Below, one piece after another: positions 44,335 through 55,803 of a DNA stretch of 64,000 bases. This stretch comes from Micromonospora sp. CCTCC AA 2012012. GTDB taxonomy: Bacteria; Actinomycetota; Actinomycetes; Mycobacteriales; Micromonosporaceae. The stretch is taken from the NCBI RefSeq assembly GCF_040499845.1, contig NZ_CP159342.1:1612001-1676000 (forward strand), given 5' to 3'. The notes beneath the pieces were generated by a model that was not told the origin of the DNA, searched no databases, and saw nothing but the letters and a program-made list of their open reading frames with translations. Each line of letters starts with the position of its first letter. Within the stretch, counting starts at the first letter, position 1. Position numbers and translations under genes: made by a program.

Positions 44335-47300
44335 TCAGCCTTCCTGACTCTGCTCAGCCGTCTTCTGATCGACTGCGACCAGGCGCAGTTCGCTGGTGTA
44401 GCGCTGGCCGTCGGCGTCGACGAGCCAGGCCTGATCCGGTTCCGGCAGCATCTCGACGACGGTCACCGTCGCCTCGGCCCCGGCGTGGCGGCGGCACCGC
44501 CGTACCGACCGGGAGATCAGGTCGATCGACGCGAGACTGGTCAGGTCGGCGTAGATCGGCTTGCGCTCGCCGGAGAACCGGAGGAACACGTGCCGGGGGA
44601 GTCCGTGGCCGGTCGCCCAGGCCCGGGCCTGCAGGTACCGGGTGCTCTCGTCGGCCGTACCGGCGAACGCGAGGGCGGTGGCGGCGAACGTCCACCGCTC
44701 CCGGCCGATCACGAGATCGTCCACCGTGACGCGGGGGGTGTGGGCGGCGGGCGGCACCGGGTCGAAGCTGTTGATGATCACGCTGATGATCAGGTCGCCG
44801 AGGACCGGGAGCAGCTCGCGCTCGAAGGTGCCGTCGCGGCGCCGGACCCGCAGCCCGGTCGCCGAGTCGACCACGTCGCAGTCGCCCACGGCCAGGGTCG
44901 TGGCCGGGTCGTAGCCGTTGGCGTCGTGCGACCAGAGCAGCCACCGGTCGCCCGGGGACACCAGCGCACCGGCCTGCCGGGTGGCGCTGCCGCTGATCTC
45001 GGCCGTCTCGGCCTGCCAGACGACCGGTCCGGCGAGGTCGTGTCGCATGGCCGCGTGGTAGCCGTCCGGGTCGTCGTGCAGCTCCAGCCACGTGCCGTAG
45101 CGGGCGGTGACCTTGCTGGGGTGGACCTCGCCGAGCACCCAGGTGAGCCGGCCACCGGCGGCGGCGTCCGCTCCGGCGATCATCAGATCCGGACTGTGGA
45201 ACACGGCCGTCGGCCACGGCCGTGGCGGGGACGGGAACCGGTCGGCCGCCCGCCGCCGCAGGTCGGCCGAGCGCAGCCGGACCCGCCGGGAGCCCTCGGG
45301 CAGGTCGAGGATCGCCGACCAGCGCTCCTGCAGCGCCGTCACCGCAGGCCGGATGAGGGCCGGCGCCCGGTGGAACAGGGCGTCGTTGACGAGCAGCCAG
45401 AAGTCGGCGAAGGGCACGACGTCGGTGCCGAGCGCGGCGGCCCGCTTCCGGTGGGCCGCCTCGAAATGGCGGGTGTACAGCTCGGCACAGGCACCGAGGA
45501 ACCATCGGGCGCTGTCGAGCACCAGCGCCAGCGGCTCCCGGATCCCATCCAGGGTGTCGGCGCCGAGCCGTACGGTGTCGGCGCGCCGGCACTCCTCGTA
45601 GGCGACCGTGCGGCCGGCGTACAGTTCGCCGGCCCGGCGGGTGGGCGGGACGCCGGCCAGGCGGGTGAACGTCTCCTCCAGGCCGGCCATGGCCGCGGCC
45701 AGCCGCTCCGGGTCGCCGGCCGCGTCGGCCAGCGCGTCCCGGGCGGTGGTCAGCTCGTCGAGTGCCCGGGTGGCCGCCTCCCGTACGGCGTCGTCGGTGA
45801 CCCGGGCCAGCAGCGCCCGCATGGTTCGCTCCGGATGGATGTCGGGCGGGGAGATCTCGACCTGCCAGGCCAGTCGGCGCTGGTCGGCCAGTCGGGCCAG
45901 CACGGCGAAGACGTCGTCGACGTCGCGCAGCCCGGCCGACTCGTCGGCGAGCGCCAGGTCGGCGACCGCACCGGCGTCACGCGCGCCGTCGACGGCCCGC
46001 AGGACCGCCGCCTCGGCCGGGGTCAGCGGCACCGGCGGCGCCAGCGGCACGCGGAGCTGGGTGCCGTCGAGGCCGACGAACGGCATCCGTCGCGGTACGA
46101 GCCAGGGGCGAAGGGCCGTGGTGTGGTCGGCCAGGATCGCCGCCACCGCCCAGCCCTCCAGGTAGGTGATGCGCTCGGCCAGGAACCGCCCCGCCGGATC
46201 GTGGGTGATCCGCAAGCCGGTGCCGTCGTCGATCCGCGACCAGCTCACCGGGCCGAAGAAGCCGATGGTGTCGTTCTTCGCGCAGTACCGCTGCAGGTAG
46301 CTCGCGACGAGCGCCTCGTGCTGGCGGGCCTTGGTGTCCCGCCTGGCTGGCTCCGGTCCCCGCCGGACGACGGGGTCGAGGCCGGTCGTCAGCGCGTGCC
46401 GGTTCTGCCAGGCGACCGCTTCCCGCAGCGCCGGTCGGCTGGCCGCCTCGTGCAGGGCCGCGGACTGGCGTCGCACCGCCGCGGCGAACGCGGCGGAGTA
46501 GGCGGCCATGGCCGGCTCGCCCGCGGCGACGACGGCGTCGGCCGCCTCGGCCAGGTCGGCGGCGCCGAGGTCGGCCAGCAGGTGGACCGGGAAGCCGGCC
46601 GCCCGCAGGCAGACCGTCCGCCACAGCGCCCAGTCGCCGCCCAGGTGGACCAGGTGCGGCGCGAGTTTCCGGCCCGGCGGCGGCTGCGGGGCGCGGGTCC
46701 GGTAGGCGCGGCGGTCCTGGCGACCGATGGTGGCCGGTCGCGCCGGAGCGGTACCGGCCCGGTCGCGGGCGGCGTCGATCGCGGCGGCGCACTCGACGAG
46801 CGTGGGCTTCTCGTAGAAGGTGGCCATCCGCAGCTCGACGTCGAACATCTCGCGGATCCGGAACATCAGGCGGGACGCCAGGAGCGAGTTGCCGCCGAGG
46901 GCGAAGAAGCTGTCCTCGCGGCCGATGTCGCCGTGCAGGTCGGGGTCGGGCAGCAGCCGCCGCCAGGTGTCGGCCAACCGTTCCTCGGTGTCGCCCCGGG
47001 GCGGGGTGACCGGCCCGCGGGTCTGGACCTCCGGCGCGGGCAGCGCGGCCCGGTCGATCTTGCCGTTGGCGTTGAGCGGGAACCGGTCGAGGGCCTTGAA
47101 CCCGGTGGGCACCAGGTATTCCGGCAGGCGTCCGCTCAGGAAGTCGCGCAGCGACGCCGGCCCCAGGGTGCCCGGGTCGACACCGTCGGCCGGGGTCACG
47201 TACGCGATCAGGTGCTTCTGCGCGCCCTGACCGGCCACCAGGACGACCGCGTCGCCGACGTCCGGATGCGCGCGCAGGACCGACGCGACCTCGCCGGGCT

Positions 47301-50300
47301 CGACCCGGAAGCCACGGATCTTGATCTGGTCGTCGACGCGGCCGACGAACTCGAGCGTCCCGTCGGCGCGCCAACGGGCCAGGTCCCCGGTCCGGTACAG
47401 GCGCGTGCCGTACCCGTGGGGATCGGGCACGAAGGCCCGCGCGGTGGCCGAGGCGTTGCCGACGTAACCGCGGGCGAGGCCGTCCCCACCGGTGAACAGT
47501 TCGCCGGTCACGCCGATCGGCACCGGCTGGCCGCTGTCGTCGAACAGGTGCACGGTGGTGCCCTGGATCGGGCGGCCGATCGGCACCGTCGACGCCACCA
47601 CCTGGTCCGGGCCGGTCATGACGTGGCACGTGGTGAACGTGGTGTTCTCGGTCGGGCCGTACCCGTTGACCAGCGGTCGGCGGTCGCGGGCCGACAGCAC
47701 GGCGCGCACCGTGGCGGGGCTGAGCGCGTCGCCGCCGGCCAGCAGGACGGGCACTCCGGCGACGACCTCGACATCCGACTCGGCCAGTTGGTGGAACAGA
47801 CCGGCGGTGAGCCACGCGACCGTCACGTCGGCGGTGCGCAGCAGGGCGGCGATCTCCGGCAGTCCGAGCGGGCCGGGCGGTGCGATCACCGTCGTCGCGC
47901 CGGTCAGCAGCGCGCCCCACAGTTCCCAGGTGGACGCGTCGAACGCGACCGGGGCGAGGTGGAGGAGCCGCTGGCCCGGCCCGAGCGGGGCGAACGACGG
48001 GTCGTGGACGAGCCGTGCCACACCGCGGTGTGGCACGGCGACACCCTTCGGTACGCCGGTCGAGCCCGAGGTGAAGCTGATGTAGGCGAGGCTGTCCGGG
48101 TGGGACAGGTCCGGTACCGCCGTCCACTCGTCGGCGGCGTCGGTGGGCTCGGCGTCGACGTACACCGTGTCCACCTCGGGTGTCGCGGCCCGGTCGGTGG
48201 CCCGCGTGGTCAGCAGGAGGCGGGCGCCCGCGGCGGCGATCATGGCTGCCACCCTGGGCGCCGGGCTGCTCGCGTCGATCGGCAGGTACGCGCCGCCGGC
48301 CTTCGACACGGCCAGCAGGGCCACCACCAGGTCGGGGCTGCGCTCGACGGCCACCGCGACCGGCACGTCGGCGACCACCCCGCGGCGGCGGAGCCGCACG
48401 GCCAGGGCGTTGCTGCGCCGGTCCAGCTCCGCGTACGTCATGGACTCGCTGCCGAAGACCAGCGCCGTCGCGTCCGGCCGGATCGCGACCTGGGCCGCGA
48501 ACAGGGCGGGGATCGTCCGGCCCGGCTCGGCGTCGGGCACCGCGGGTCCGCGGCTCCAGCGTTCGAGTCGCCGCGACTCGTCGTCCGCCATGAGCCGTAG
48601 CCCGTCGAGTGCGGTGTCCGGTCGGGCCAGGGCGTCGGCGAGCAGGTTCAGGTAGTGCCCGGCCATCCGGGACATGGTCGACGCGTCGAACAGGTCGGTC
48701 GAGTACTCCCAGATCAGGTGCAGGTCGTCGTCCTCGGGCCGGGGCTCCCGGCCCACCCGCTGCGCCCCGCGCGGTACCACGATGACGTTGAGGTCGGCCT
48801 TGGCCGAGCCGTTCGCCCGCTCGGTGACCGCACCGGTCAGCCCGCCGAAGTCGAGGTCGGGCACGGCCGAGTCGTGGAAGCTGAACATGACCTGGAACAG
48901 CGGGAGCCGCGAGGAGTCGCGTTCCGGCCCGATCGCGTCGATCACCGTGTCCAGCGGGGTGTCCGACCAGGCCAGCGCGTCGAGCACGGTCTCCTGGACC
49001 TGGTCGAGCAGGTCGGTGAACGACATCCGGCCGTGCGGCCGGGTGCGCAGGACGACCGTGTTGACGATCATGCCGAGCAGCGGCTGGAGCTCGGGCAGGC
49101 TCCGGTTGGCCATGCCGGTGCCGACCAGCAGGTCCTGCTGCCCGGTGTACCGGTGCAGCAGGGCGGCGAAGGCGGCGTACATGGTCGAGAAGAGCGACAC
49201 CCGGTGCCGCCGGCTGAAGGCGCGCAGCGCGCGGGCCAGCTCGGCCGGGACCCTGATCCGCGGCGCCGCGCCCCGCAGGCTCATGACCGGCGGTCGCGGC
49301 CGGTCGGCCGGTAGCTCCAGCCGGTCGGACGCGCCCGCGAGCCGGGTGGTCCAGTGGTCGACGTGGGCCTTCAGCACGTCCCCGTCCATCCACTGTCGCT
49401 GCCAGATGGCGTAGTCCGCGTACTGGACGGCCAGCTCCGGGAGGGGCGACGGCTGACCGGCGGCGAACGCCGGATAGAGCGCCGACAGTTCGGACAGGAA
49501 CACCGCGAGCGACCAGCCGTCGTGGATGAAGTGGTGTTCGACGTGGACGAACGTGTTCTCGCCGTTTCCGTGGCGCAACAGCAGCCACCGGGCCAGCGGC
49601 GCGCTCGTCAGGTCGAACGGCTGGGCCAGCTCGGCGGAGACCACGTCGTCGGCCTGCTCGCGCGGCACGTCCAGGACGCGCAGCGGCGCGTCGACGTCGG
49701 TGACCGGCCGCTGCACGGCGACGCCGTCGACGCTGACGAAGGTGGTCCGCAGCATCTCGTGCCGGCGCACGATCTCGTCGAGGGCGGCGCGGAGGGCATC
49801 GGTGTCCACGTCGCCGTGCAGGGTCACCGTGGCCTGGAAGTTGTAGGCGATGTTCTCCGGGGCCAGCTGCGCGAAGAACCACACCCGTTCCTGCTGGAAC
49901 GACAGGGGGATCAGCCCACCGTGGTCGGCCCGGGCGATCGACGGCGGCGTCGGCGGGACCGGGAAGTTCGGGTCCGGGTCTGGGTCCACCTCCGGTCGGC
50001 CGGTCCGCTCGTCGACCAGGTCGGCGATCGCGGCGATCGTCCGGGCGCAGGCCAGCTCCGCCAGGCTGAGCTGCGCGTCGAGTTCGACGGCGAGCCGGGT
50101 CGAGAGCCGGCCGGCCAGCAGCGAGGTGCCGCCGAGGGCGAAGAAGTCGTCGTCGGCGCCGGCCGCCACGCCACCGAGCAGGTCGGACACGATCCCGGCG
50201 ACCGCGCCCTGGGTCGGGGTGCGAAGCGGTGCGACCACCGCGGCCAGCCCGGCGGCCACCCGGTCGGGTGCGGGCAGTGCGGCCCGGTCCACCTTGTCGT

Positions 50301-51708
50301 TGGCCGTCATCGGCAGCGCGGGCAGCACGACGACGGCCGCGGGCACCATGTAGTCGGGCAGCCGGGCCGCCACGAAGGCGATCAGCTCGGCGGGCGTGGC
50401 GTCCGCGGCGACGTAGGCGTGCAGCACCGGGTCGGCGGAGCCGCTGCGTTGGGCGGCCACGTACGACTCCCGGACGGCCGGGTGCTGCCGCAGGACGGCC
50501 GCGATCTCGCCGGGCTCGATCCGGAATCCGCGGATCTTGACCTGGTCGTCGAGCCGGCCGAGGTACTCGAATGTCCCGTCGGGCCGGCGGCGGACCAGGT
50601 CACCGGTGCGGTACATCCGCTCGCCGGGGACCGTGACGTCGGGCACGAACGACCGCGCGGTGGCGGCCGGATCGTTCAGGTAGCCCCGGGCCACGCCCGC
50701 GCCGGCCAGGCACATCTCGCCGGGCTCGCCGTCGGCCACCACGTCGACGCCGTCGAGCACGTAACAGCGCACGCCGTCGAGGGGTACGCCGATCGGCGGC
50801 GGCACCGGCCCGTCCGACGGCACCGTGGCGGTCGTCGCGGCCACCGTGCACTCGGCCGGGCCGTAGACGTTGACCAGGGTGAACGGCAGGCCGGGCGCGA
50901 CGCCGCGCTGCAACGCGGAGCCGCCGGTGTGCATCCACCGGAGCGCGGTGTGCGCCGGCCACGGCACGTCGAGCACCGCCTCGGCCAGCGGCGTGGGCAG
51001 GAAGGTCGCGGTGATCCGCTCCTCGGCCAGCCAGGTGACCAGGTCCGGCGGCGAGGCGCGTACGGCCGCGGGTGGCACCACCAGCGTGGCACCGGCCGCC
51101 AGCGTGGGCCAGGTGTCCCACACCGAGACGTCGAATCCGGGGGCGCACAGCAGCGTGGTGCGGTCCTGCGGGCCCAGGCCGAAAGCGCCCTCGTGCCAGC
51201 GCAGGAGGTTCGCGAGGGCGCCGTGGCGGACCGCGGCCGCCTTGGGGCGGCCTGTCGAGCCCGACGTGAAGATGACGTAGGCCAGCGCGTCGTCGTCCGG
51301 TCGTGGAACCGGCTCGTAGCGGCCGGCGGGCGCCTGCGCCAGGTCGACGACCTCGGCATCGCCGAGTTCCGCGCCGGCCGACAGCAGTGGCCGGGTGGTG
51401 AGCACGGCGGCGGCTCCGGACAGCTCCAGCAGCTCGGTGGTCCGCGAGGTCGGATGGGCCGGGTCGAGCGGTACGTAGGCCGCGCCGGCCAGCAGGACGG
51501 CCAGCTCGGCGACGACGATCTCGGCGGACCGGTCGGCGTAGACGGCGACCACGTCACCCGGTCGGACTCCCCGCCGGGTGAGCCGGGCCGCCAGGCCGGA
51601 GGCGTGTCCGGCCAACTCCAGGTAGGTGAGCCGCCGGTCGCCGTCCTGTACGGCGACCGCGTCCGGCGCCTGGGTGACGCGGGAATGGAGTTGATCGAGG
51701 ATCATCAC
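44335..51708 (-). CDS. NRPS (A-PCP-C-A-PCP) fused to a LanB-type lantibiotic dehydratase domain
   Basis: 2457 aa. Domain order: A1 (~10-490, [16 protein letters not shown]), PCP1 (Ser ~530 in [14 protein letters not shown]), C (~595-1020, HHFIHDG near 728), A2 (~1060-1540, YGPTENTTF), PCP2 (Ser ~1606 in [14 protein letters not shown]), then ~800 residues of LanB N-terminal domain ([35 protein letters not shown] near 1805, [20 protein letters not shown] near the end). No SpaB_C elimination domain is visible. LanB domains use aminoacyl-tRNA to glutamylate Ser/Thr or, as PEARLs, to extend peptides. A1 has no C domain before it, so the protein probably starts the chain. A2 code is about D-A-W-W-L-G-G-T-F-K (valine-like). 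Confidence 0.92.
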   Translation of the reverse strand: MMILDQLHSRVTQAPDAVAVQDGDRRLTYLELAGHASGLAARLTRRGVRPGDVVAVYADRSAEIVVAELAVLLAGAAYVPLDPAHPTSRTTELLELSGAAAVLTTRPLLSAGAELGDAEVVDLAQAPAGRYEPVPRPDDDALAYVIFTSGSTGRPKAAAVRHGALANLLRWHEGAFGLGPQDRTTLLCAPGFDVSVWDTWPTLAAGATLVVPPAAVRASPPDLVTWLAEERITATFLPTPLAEAVLDVPWPAHTALRWMHTGGSALQRGVAPGLPFTLVNVYGPAECTVAATTATVPSDGPVPPPIGVPLDGVRCYVLDGVDVVADGEPGEMCLAGAGVARGYLNDPAATARSFVPDVTVPGERMYRTGDLVRRRPDGTFEYLGRLDDQVKIRGFRIEPGEIAAVLRQHPAVRESYVAAQRSGSADPVLHAYVAADATPAELIAFVAARLPDYMVPAAVVVLPALPMTANDKVDRAALPAPDRVAAGLAAVVAPLRTPTQGAVAGIVSDLLGGVAAGADDDFFALGGTSLLAGRLSTRLAVELDAQLSLAELACARTIAAIADLVDERTGRPEVDPDPDPNFPVPPTPPSIARADHGGLIPLSFQQERVWFFAQLAPENIAYNFQATVTLHGDVDTDALRAALDEIVRRHEMLRTTFVSVDGVAVQRPVTDVDAPLRVLDVPREQADDVVSAELAQPFDLTSAPLARWLLLRHGNGENTFVHVEHHFIHDGWSLAVFLSELSALYPAFAAGQPSPLPELAVQYADYAIWQRQWMDGDVLKAHVDHWTTRLAGASDRLELPADRPRPPVMSLRGAAPRIRVPAELARALRAFSRRHRVSLFSTMYAAFAALLHRYTGQQDLLVGTGMANRSLPELQPLLGMIVNTVVLRTRPHGRMSFTDLLDQVQETVLDALAWSDTPLDTVIDAIGPERDSSRLPLFQVMFSFHDSAVPDLDFGGLTGAVTERANGSAKADLNVIVVPRGAQRVGREPRPEDDDLHLIWEYSTDLFDASTMSRMAGHYLNLLADALARPDTALDGLRLMADDESRRLERWSRGPAVPDAEPGRTIPALFAAQVAIRPDATALVFGSESMTYAELDRRSNALAVRLRRRGVVADVPVAVAVERSPDLVVALLAVSKAGGAYLPIDASSPAPRVAAMIAAAGARLLLTTRATDRAATPEVDTVYVDAEPTDAADEWTAVPDLSHPDSLAYISFTSGSTGVPKGVAVPHRGVARLVHDPSFAPLGPGQRLLHLAPVAFDASTWELWGALLTGATTVIAPPGPLGLPEIAALLRTADVTVAWLTAGLFHQLAESDVEVVAGVPVLLAGGDALSPATVRAVLSARDRRPLVNGYGPTENTTFTTCHVMTGPDQVVASTVPIGRPIQGTTVHLFDDSGQPVPIGVTGELFTGGDGLARGYVGNASATARAFVPDPHGYGTRLYRTGDLARWRADGTLEFVGRVDDQIKIRGFRVEPGEVASVLRAHPDVGDAVVLVAGQGAQKHLIAYVTPADGVDPGTLGPASLRDFLSGRLPEYLVPTGFKALDRFPLNANGKIDRAALPAPEVQTRGPVTPPRGDTEERLADTWRRLLPDPDLHGDIGREDSFFALGGNSLLASRLMFRIREMFDVELRMATFYEKPTLVECAAAIDAARDRAGTAPARPATIGRQDRRAYRTRAPQPPPGRKLAPHLVHLGGDWALWRTVCLRAAGFPVHLLADLGAADLAEAADAVVAAGEPAMAAYSAAFAAAVRRQSAALHEAASRPALREAVAWQNRHALTTGLDPVVRRGPEPARRDTKARQHEALVASYLQRYCAKNDTIGFFGPVSWSRIDDGTGLRITHDPAGRFLAERITYLEGWAVAAILADHTTALRPWLVPRRMPFVGLDGTQLRVPLAPPVPLTPAEAAVLRAVDGARDAGAVADLALADESAGLRDVDDVFAVLARLADQRRLAWQVEISPPDIHPERTMRALLARVTDDAVREAATRALDELTTARDALADAAGDPERLAAAMAGLEETFTRLAGVPPTRRAGELYAGRTVAYEECRRADTVRLGADTLDGIREPLALVLDSARWFLGACAELYTRHFEAAHRKRAAALGTDVVPFADFWLLVNDALFHRAPALIRPAVTALQERWSAILDLPEGSRRVRLRSADLRRRAADRFPSPPRPWPTAVFHSPDLMIAGADAAAGGRLTWVLGEVHPSKVTARYGTWLELHDDPDGYHAAMRHDLAGPVVWQAETAEISGSATRQAGALVSPGDRWLLWSHDANGYDPATTLAVGDCDVVDSATGLRVRRRDGTFERELLPVLGDLIISVIINSFDPVPPAAHTPRVTVDDLVIGRERWTFAATALAFAGTADESTRYLQARAWATGHGLPRHVFLRFSGERKPIYADLTSLASIDLISRSVRRCRRHAGAEATVTVVEMLPEPDQAWLVDADGQRYTSELRLVAVDQKTAEQSQEG

Positions 51709-51753
51709 GCACGCTTCCTCTGGTGGTGGCGGCTTGATTCACGGCGTCGTGGG

Positions 51754-51948
51754 TCAGGCGCCCGACGCCATCGCGCGGCGCAGGCTGAGCGGACGCATGT
51801 CGGTCCAGATCTGTTCGATGTGCGCAAGGCAGTCGGCCTCGGGGCCGCGGAAGCCCTCACCACGCCACCCGGGAGGCAGGTCGCGGTCGGCGTCCCAGAT
51901 CGAGTACTGCTCCTCGTCGTTGACGACCACGAGGTAGGTGCGGTCCAT
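51754..51948 (-). CDS. MbtH-like NRPS accessory protein
   Basis: 64 aa. Conserved MbtH pattern: VVVNDEEQYSIWDADRDLPPGW, then EADCLAHIEQIWTDMRPLSLRR. MbtH proteins bind NRPS adenylation domains and support their folding or activity. It lies 45 bases before the NRPS-LanB gene and 2 bases after the LysZ-like stop, linking the amino acid and peptide parts in one operon. Confidence 0.93.
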   Translation of the reverse strand: MDRTYLVVVNDEEQYSIWDADRDLPPGWRGEGFRGPEADCLAHIEQIWTDMRPLSLRRAMASGA

Positions 51949-51950
51949 CG

Positions 51951-52814
51951 TCAGTTCCCCTCTCGCGTGGACCGGCCGGCCGCCGACGGGGCGCCGGCGA
52001 TGGTCACCGTTGTCCCGGACCCGGCCAGGGCCCGGCTGATCGGATCGGGCACCCGTCCGTCGGCGATCCGCACCGAGGGCACCCCGCCGGCCAGGGCCTC
52101 ACGGGCGGCGACGAGCTTCAGCGCCATGCCGCCGCCGGCGACGGATCCGGGCGCGCCGGTCGGGGGCACCTGGTAGCTGCTCTGGACGCTGGTGTCGTCC
52201 CCGGGATCGGCGAGCACGCCCGGTGCGCCGGTCAGCAGCACCAGCCGGTCGGCGCCGAGCGCCACCGTGAGCGCCGCCGCCACCCGGTCGGCGTTGACGT
52301 TCACCGGGTGGTCGTTTTCGTCGATCGCGGGCGGCGAGACCACGGGCACGACACCGGACCGCAGCAGACCTTCCAGCAGTTCCGTGCGGACGGCCCCGAG
52401 CTGGCCGCTGTGGTTGTCGCGCACCAGCACGGTCCGACCGTCCACCACCGCCCGGACGGCCGGTTTGCGGCGGGCCCGCAGCATGCCGCCGTCGAGGCCG
52501 GTGAGGCCGACGGCGGGCACCCCGAGACCGGACAGCGCGGCGACGATCGCCGGCTTGACCGCCCCGGCCAGCGCGAGCACGACGACCTCCAGCATCGCCG
52601 GATCGGTGTACCGGGCCGACACCCCGTCCGGGGCGACCAGGGTGCGCTGCGGCACGCCCAGCCGGCCGGCCAGCCGGGCGATCTCGCCGGAGCCGCCGTG
52701 CACCAGGACGACGGACTCGCCCCGGTGGACGAGCCGGGCGACGTCGGCGCAGATGCCCGCGGAGTCCACGGCCGGGTTCCCGCCGCACTTGACGACTGTC
52801 AACGGTCTGGTCAC
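51951..52814 (-). CDS. lysZ: LysZ-like kinase acting on carrier-bound glutamate
   Basis: 287 aa from GTG 52814 (RBS AGGAGAG). Amino-acid kinase fold: VVKCGGNPA at the N-terminus, VLVHGGSGEIARLA, DNHSGQLGAVRTELLEGLL, VNVNADRVAAALTVALGA and LLTGAPGVL. Closest to the LysZ/ArgB group that phosphorylates the side-chain carboxylate of LysW-bound glutamate or aminoadipate. Its neighbours LysW and LysY, with a transketolase, point to secondary metabolism and not lysine or arginine synthesis. Confidence 0.85.
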   Translation of the reverse strand: MTRPLTVVKCGGNPAVDSAGICADVARLVHRGESVVLVHGGSGEIARLAGRLGVPQRTLVAPDGVSARYTDPAMLEVVVLALAGAVKPAIVAALSGLGVPAVGLTGLDGGMLRARRKPAVRAVVDGRTVLVRDNHSGQLGAVRTELLEGLLRSGVVPVVSPPAIDENDHPVNVNADRVAAALTVALGADRLVLLTGAPGVLADPGDDTSVQSSYQVPPTGAPGSVAGGGMALKLVAAREALAGGVPSVRIADGRVPDPISRALAGSGTTVTIAGAPSAAGRSTREGN

Positions 52815-52821
52815 GGCTCTC

Positions 52822-53841
52822 CTAGGCGGGGTGCAGGCCGGGGAAGGACAGGCCGAGGGTCTCCGGCCAGCCCATCCGGATGTTCAGACACTGGACCGCG
52901 TTGCCGGCGCCGCCCTTCACGAGGTTGTCCAGCGCCGCGATGGTGGTCAGCCGGCCGGTGTCCTCGTCGAACGCGAACCCGACGTCGCAGAAGTTCGAAC
53001 CCGAGAGGATCTTGGGTTCCGGGTACCGGTACAGGCCGCGCTGCTGCGCGACGAGCCGGACGAACGGCTCGTCCCGGTACCGCTCCCGGTAGGCCCGGCG
53101 TACCTCCTTGCCGTCGACGCCGGGTTTCGGGGTGACGTGACAGATCGTCTGCACGCCCCGTACCGCCTCGACCCCGGTCGCGGTCATGGTGACCCGCACG
53201 CCGACGTGCCGGGCGATCTCCGCCTCGTGCCGGTGCGCGGTCGGCGCGAAGACCCGCATCGCCCCGCTGCGGAACGCGTGCAGGTTGCCCTCGCCGGCGG
53301 TGGCCCCGGACCCGCTGGACCCGGTGCGGGCGTCCAGGCGTACGTCCGGTCCGATCAGGTCCCGGATCGGGTGGAGCGAGAGCACGCCGGCCACCGCCAT
53401 GCAGCCGGGCACGCTGATCAGGTCGGCGCCGCGCAGGCGCTCCCGGTGCAGCTCCGGTATCCCCGGGACGAACTCGCCGAGCAGGTGCGGCGCGGCGTGC
53501 CGGGTCCCGTAGTAGCGCTGGAAGACCTCGGTGTCGTCCAGCCGGAAGTCGCCGGTGAGGTCGATGACCTGCTTGGTGTGTCCGATCCAGCGGTCGATCT
53601 GGGTCATCGCGGCGCCGTGCGGCGTGGCCAGGAAGACGGCGTCGTACTCGTCCACGTCGTCCACCGAGCAGAACAGCAGGTCGGTGGCGGAGCGCAGGTT
53701 GGGGTGGACGCCGTCGACCCGTTTGCCGGCGAACCGGGAGGAAACCGCGGCGGTCACCTCGACCTCGGGGTGGCCGATGAGCAGTCGCAGCAGTTCTCCG
53801 CCGATGAACCCGGCCGCGCCGACCACAGCGACGCGGATCAC
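52822..53841 (-). CDS. lysY: LysY-like acyl-phosphate reductase
   Basis: 339 aa from GTG 53841, overlapping the LysW stop by 4 bases. NADP-binding VAVVGAAGFIGGELLRLL at the N-terminus, catalytic Cys in SVPGCMAVAGVLSL, and GSSGSGATAGEGNLHAFRSG, the longer loop of LysY-type enzymes compared with ArgC. It reduces the carrier-bound acyl phosphate to a semialdehyde, the acceptor for the transketolase. Confidence 0.87.
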   Translation of the reverse strand: MIRVAVVGAAGFIGGELLRLLIGHPEVEVTAAVSSRFAGKRVDGVHPNLRSATDLLFCSVDDVDEYDAVFLATPHGAAMTQIDRWIGHTKQVIDLTGDFRLDDTEVFQRYYGTRHAAPHLLGEFVPGIPELHRERLRGADLISVPGCMAVAGVLSLHPIRDLIGPDVRLDARTGSSGSGATAGEGNLHAFRSGAMRVFAPTAHRHEAEIARHVGVRVTMTATGVEAVRGVQTICHVTPKPGVDGKEVRRAYRERYRDEPFVRLVAQQRGLYRYPEPKILSGSNFCDVGFAFDEDTGRLTTIAALDNLVKGGAGNAVQCLNIRMGWPETLGLSFPGLHPA

Positions 53842-54011
53842 TCGCCCCAGTCCTCTTCGATCTCGGGGGCGAGCGCGAGTACCGCCGGACTGAGGGCGAC
53901 GATCTCCAGTTCGTTCCGGCAGCCGGCGCACTCGACGATCTCGTTGAGCCGTACCGATTCGCTGATCGGCACCTCGTCCGCGCATTCGGGGCAGGCCGAC
54001 ATGGTGGTCAT
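53838..54011 (-). CDS. lysW: LysW-type amino-group carrier protein
   Basis: 57 aa from ATG 54011 (RBS AAAGGACG). Two zinc-ribbon pairs (CPEC and CAGC), a highly acidic body and the diagnostic C-terminal EEDWGE, whose last glutamate is attached through its gamma-carboxyl to the amino group of the substrate. It protects and carries glutamate while side-chain chemistry is done. Longer frames in this region are shadows. Confidence 0.93.
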   Translation of the reverse strand: MTTMSACPECADEVPISESVRLNEIVECAGCRNELEIVALSPAVLALAPEIEEDWGE

Positions 54012-54025
54012 GGGTTGACGTCCTT

Positions 54026-54976
54026 TCATTGGTGGGTCCCGATGCGAGCCGTCGCGTCGAGTGCGGTGCGGACCATGGTCACGATCCGTTCCGCGGTGAT
54101 GTCGTAGCGGGTGAGGAGGTGTTCCTGGTTGCCGACCGCGTCGACGAACTGGTCCGGCATCCCCAGCCGCAGGACCGTCGTCGGTGCGGCCTCGGCCAGG
54201 GCCTCGGTGACCGCGCCGCCGAGGCCGCCGCTGCGCCAGTGCTCCTCGACCGTCACCACGAGCGCGGCCGGTCGCGCCGCCTCGATCAGCGTCCCGGTGT
54301 CGAGCGGTCGCACCGTGTGCAGGTTCAGCACGGTCGTCTCGATGCCGTGTCCGGCGAGGGTGTCGGCCGCGGCGAGGCAGGCCAGTGTCGGGTAGGGGCC
54401 GCAGCACGCGAGGACGACGTCGCCGCCCGGTCGCAGCGTCTGCGCGCGACCGATGACCGGGGGAGGGGCCGGAGGTAGCGGCGGCGACGGTTTGCGGTCG
54501 AGCCGGACGTAGAGCGGTCCGGCCAGGCTCAGGCTCTGCGCGACGAACGCCTCGGCGGCCGCCGCGTCGGCCGGCACCACCACGGTCATCCCGGGCAGCA
54601 CCCGCATCACGGCGAGATCCTCCAGGGCCTGGTGGGTCGGTCCGAGGTGGCCGGCGGCGAGACCGCCGTGGGTGGCCATGATGCGGACCGGCAGCCGGTT
54701 GTACGCGATGTCGATCTTGATGCCTTCCAGGGCGCGTGAGGCGGCGAACGCGGCCATCGTGTTCACGAACGGCATGCGCCCGCACGCGGCCATTCCGGCG
54801 GCGATCCCCATCAGGTTGTGCTCGGCGATGCCGAGGTTGAGGTACTGGTCCCCGGCCGCCGAGACGTGCTCCGGGCGGAACAGGCCGGTGTCGGTGTCCA
54901 GGCAGATCACCTCCGGATGCCGCTCCAGCAGGGAGAGCAGGCAGTCCCGGTACGCCTCCCGCATCGCGCGGCTCAT
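54026..54976 (-). CDS. Transketolase, C-terminal subunit (pyrimidine-binding/C-terminal domains)
   Basis: 316 aa from ATG 54976, ATGA overlap with the N-subunit gene. The pyrimidine-binding domain has DTDTGLFRPEHV, LNLGIAEHNLMGIAAGMAA and MATHGGLAAGHLGPTHQALEDLA, followed by the C-terminal domain (TVEEHWRSGGLGGAVTEALA). Forms a split transketolase with the next-listed gene. In the carrier-protein DADH pathway this enzyme adds a C2 unit to the LysW-bound glutamate semialdehyde. 14 bases before lysW. Confidence 0.9.
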   Translation of the reverse strand: MSRAMREAYRDCLLSLLERHPEVICLDTDTGLFRPEHVSAAGDQYLNLGIAEHNLMGIAAGMAACGRMPFVNTMAAFAASRALEGIKIDIAYNRLPVRIMATHGGLAAGHLGPTHQALEDLAVMRVLPGMTVVVPADAAAAEAFVAQSLSLAGPLYVRLDRKPSPPLPPAPPPVIGRAQTLRPGGDVVLACCGPYPTLACLAAADTLAGHGIETTVLNLHTVRPLDTGTLIEAARPAALVVTVEEHWRSGGLGGAVTEALAEAAPTTVLRLGMPDQFVDAVGNQEHLLTRYDITAERIVTMVRTALDATARIGTHQ

Positions 54977-55803
54977 CGGGCGGCGTCCGTGACGGCCAGC
55001 GCGGCGAGCGACCGGGCGTGGTTGCGCGGCGACAGGGTCAGGTAGTGGCTGTCGGCCCGCCCGGCGAGGAAGGGCAGCCCCTGTCCCTTGACCGTGCGGG
55101 CGATCAGCACGCTCGGCCGACCCGGCTCCCACGGTGCGGCGGCGAGGTGGTCGGCCAGCCCGCTCGCGTCGTGGCCGTCCACGTCGCGGACCGCCCAGCC
55201 GAAGCTGCGCCAGCGTTCGGCCAGTGGTTCCATCGGCGCGATCCGTTCGGCCGGACCGGTCAGCTGCAGCCCGTTGCGGTCCACGACGGCGACCAGGCGG
55301 TCCAGCCCCAGCGACGCGGCCGCGATGGCCGCCTCCCACACCGAGCCCTCCTGCAGTTCGCCGTCGCCGAGCAGCACGAAGCTGCGCGAGTCGCGGCCGG
55401 CGTGCCGGTTGGCCAGCGCGAACCCGCAGGCCAACGCGAGACCGTGACCGAGCGACCCGGTCGGCAGCTCGACACCGGGCACCGCGCGCACCGGGTGGCC
55501 CATCAACCGGCTACCCGGTCGGCCGTATCCGGCGAGCTCCTCGACCGGGAAGAAACCCCGTTCGGCGAGCGTCGCGTACAGGGCCAGGGCGGCGTGGCCC
55601 TTGCTGAGCAGGAAGCGGTCGCGGTCCGGGTGGTCCGGCCGCCGCGGGTCCACGTTGAGCACCGAGAAGTACAGCGCACTGAGCACCTCGACGCAGGAGA
55701 AGGCGCCGCCGAGGTGGCCGCCTTCCGGCCCCGCGCACATGTCGACGACGTGCGTGCGGATGCGGGTGGCGACCGCTTCCAGCGTGTCCTGGGCCGTGGT
55801 CAT
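54973..55803 (-). CDS. Transketolase, N-terminal subunit (TPP-binding)
   Basis: 276 aa. Thiamine diphosphate motif [18 protein letters not shown] plus Asn (DRNGLQ), with [17 protein letters not shown] and [16 protein letters not shown] typical of transketolase N-subunits. 4-base overlaps on both sides (ATGA with the aminotransferase stop and with the C-subunit start) give strict co-expression. Small split transketolases like this are a marker of AmCP-type amino acid clusters. Confidence 0.9.
   Translation of the reverse strand: MTTAQDTLEAVATRIRTHVVDMCAGPEGGHLGGAFSCVEVLSALYFSVLNVDPRRPDHPDRDRFLLSKGHAALALYATLAERGFFPVEELAGYGRPGSRLMGHPVRAVPGVELPTGSLGHGLALACGFALANRHAGRDSRSFVLLGDGELQEGSVWEAAIAAASLGLDRLVAVVDRNGLQLTGPAERIAPMEPLAERWRSFGWAVRDVDGHDASGLADHLAAAPWEPGRPSVLIARTVKGQGLPFLAGRADSHYLTLSPRNHARSLAALAVTDAAR

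Noticed and set aside
44485..48600. 1371-codon + strand open frame opposite the NRPS-LanB gene
   Set aside because: No recognisable domains. The minus strand has intact NRPS and LanB motifs throughout.
51951..53841. Reading the kinase and reductase as arginine genes argB and argC
   Set aside because: The adjacent LysW protein with EDWGE end, the LysX-like ligase and the transketolase point to carrier-bound chemistry, and the reductase has the LysY-type GSGATAGEGN loop.
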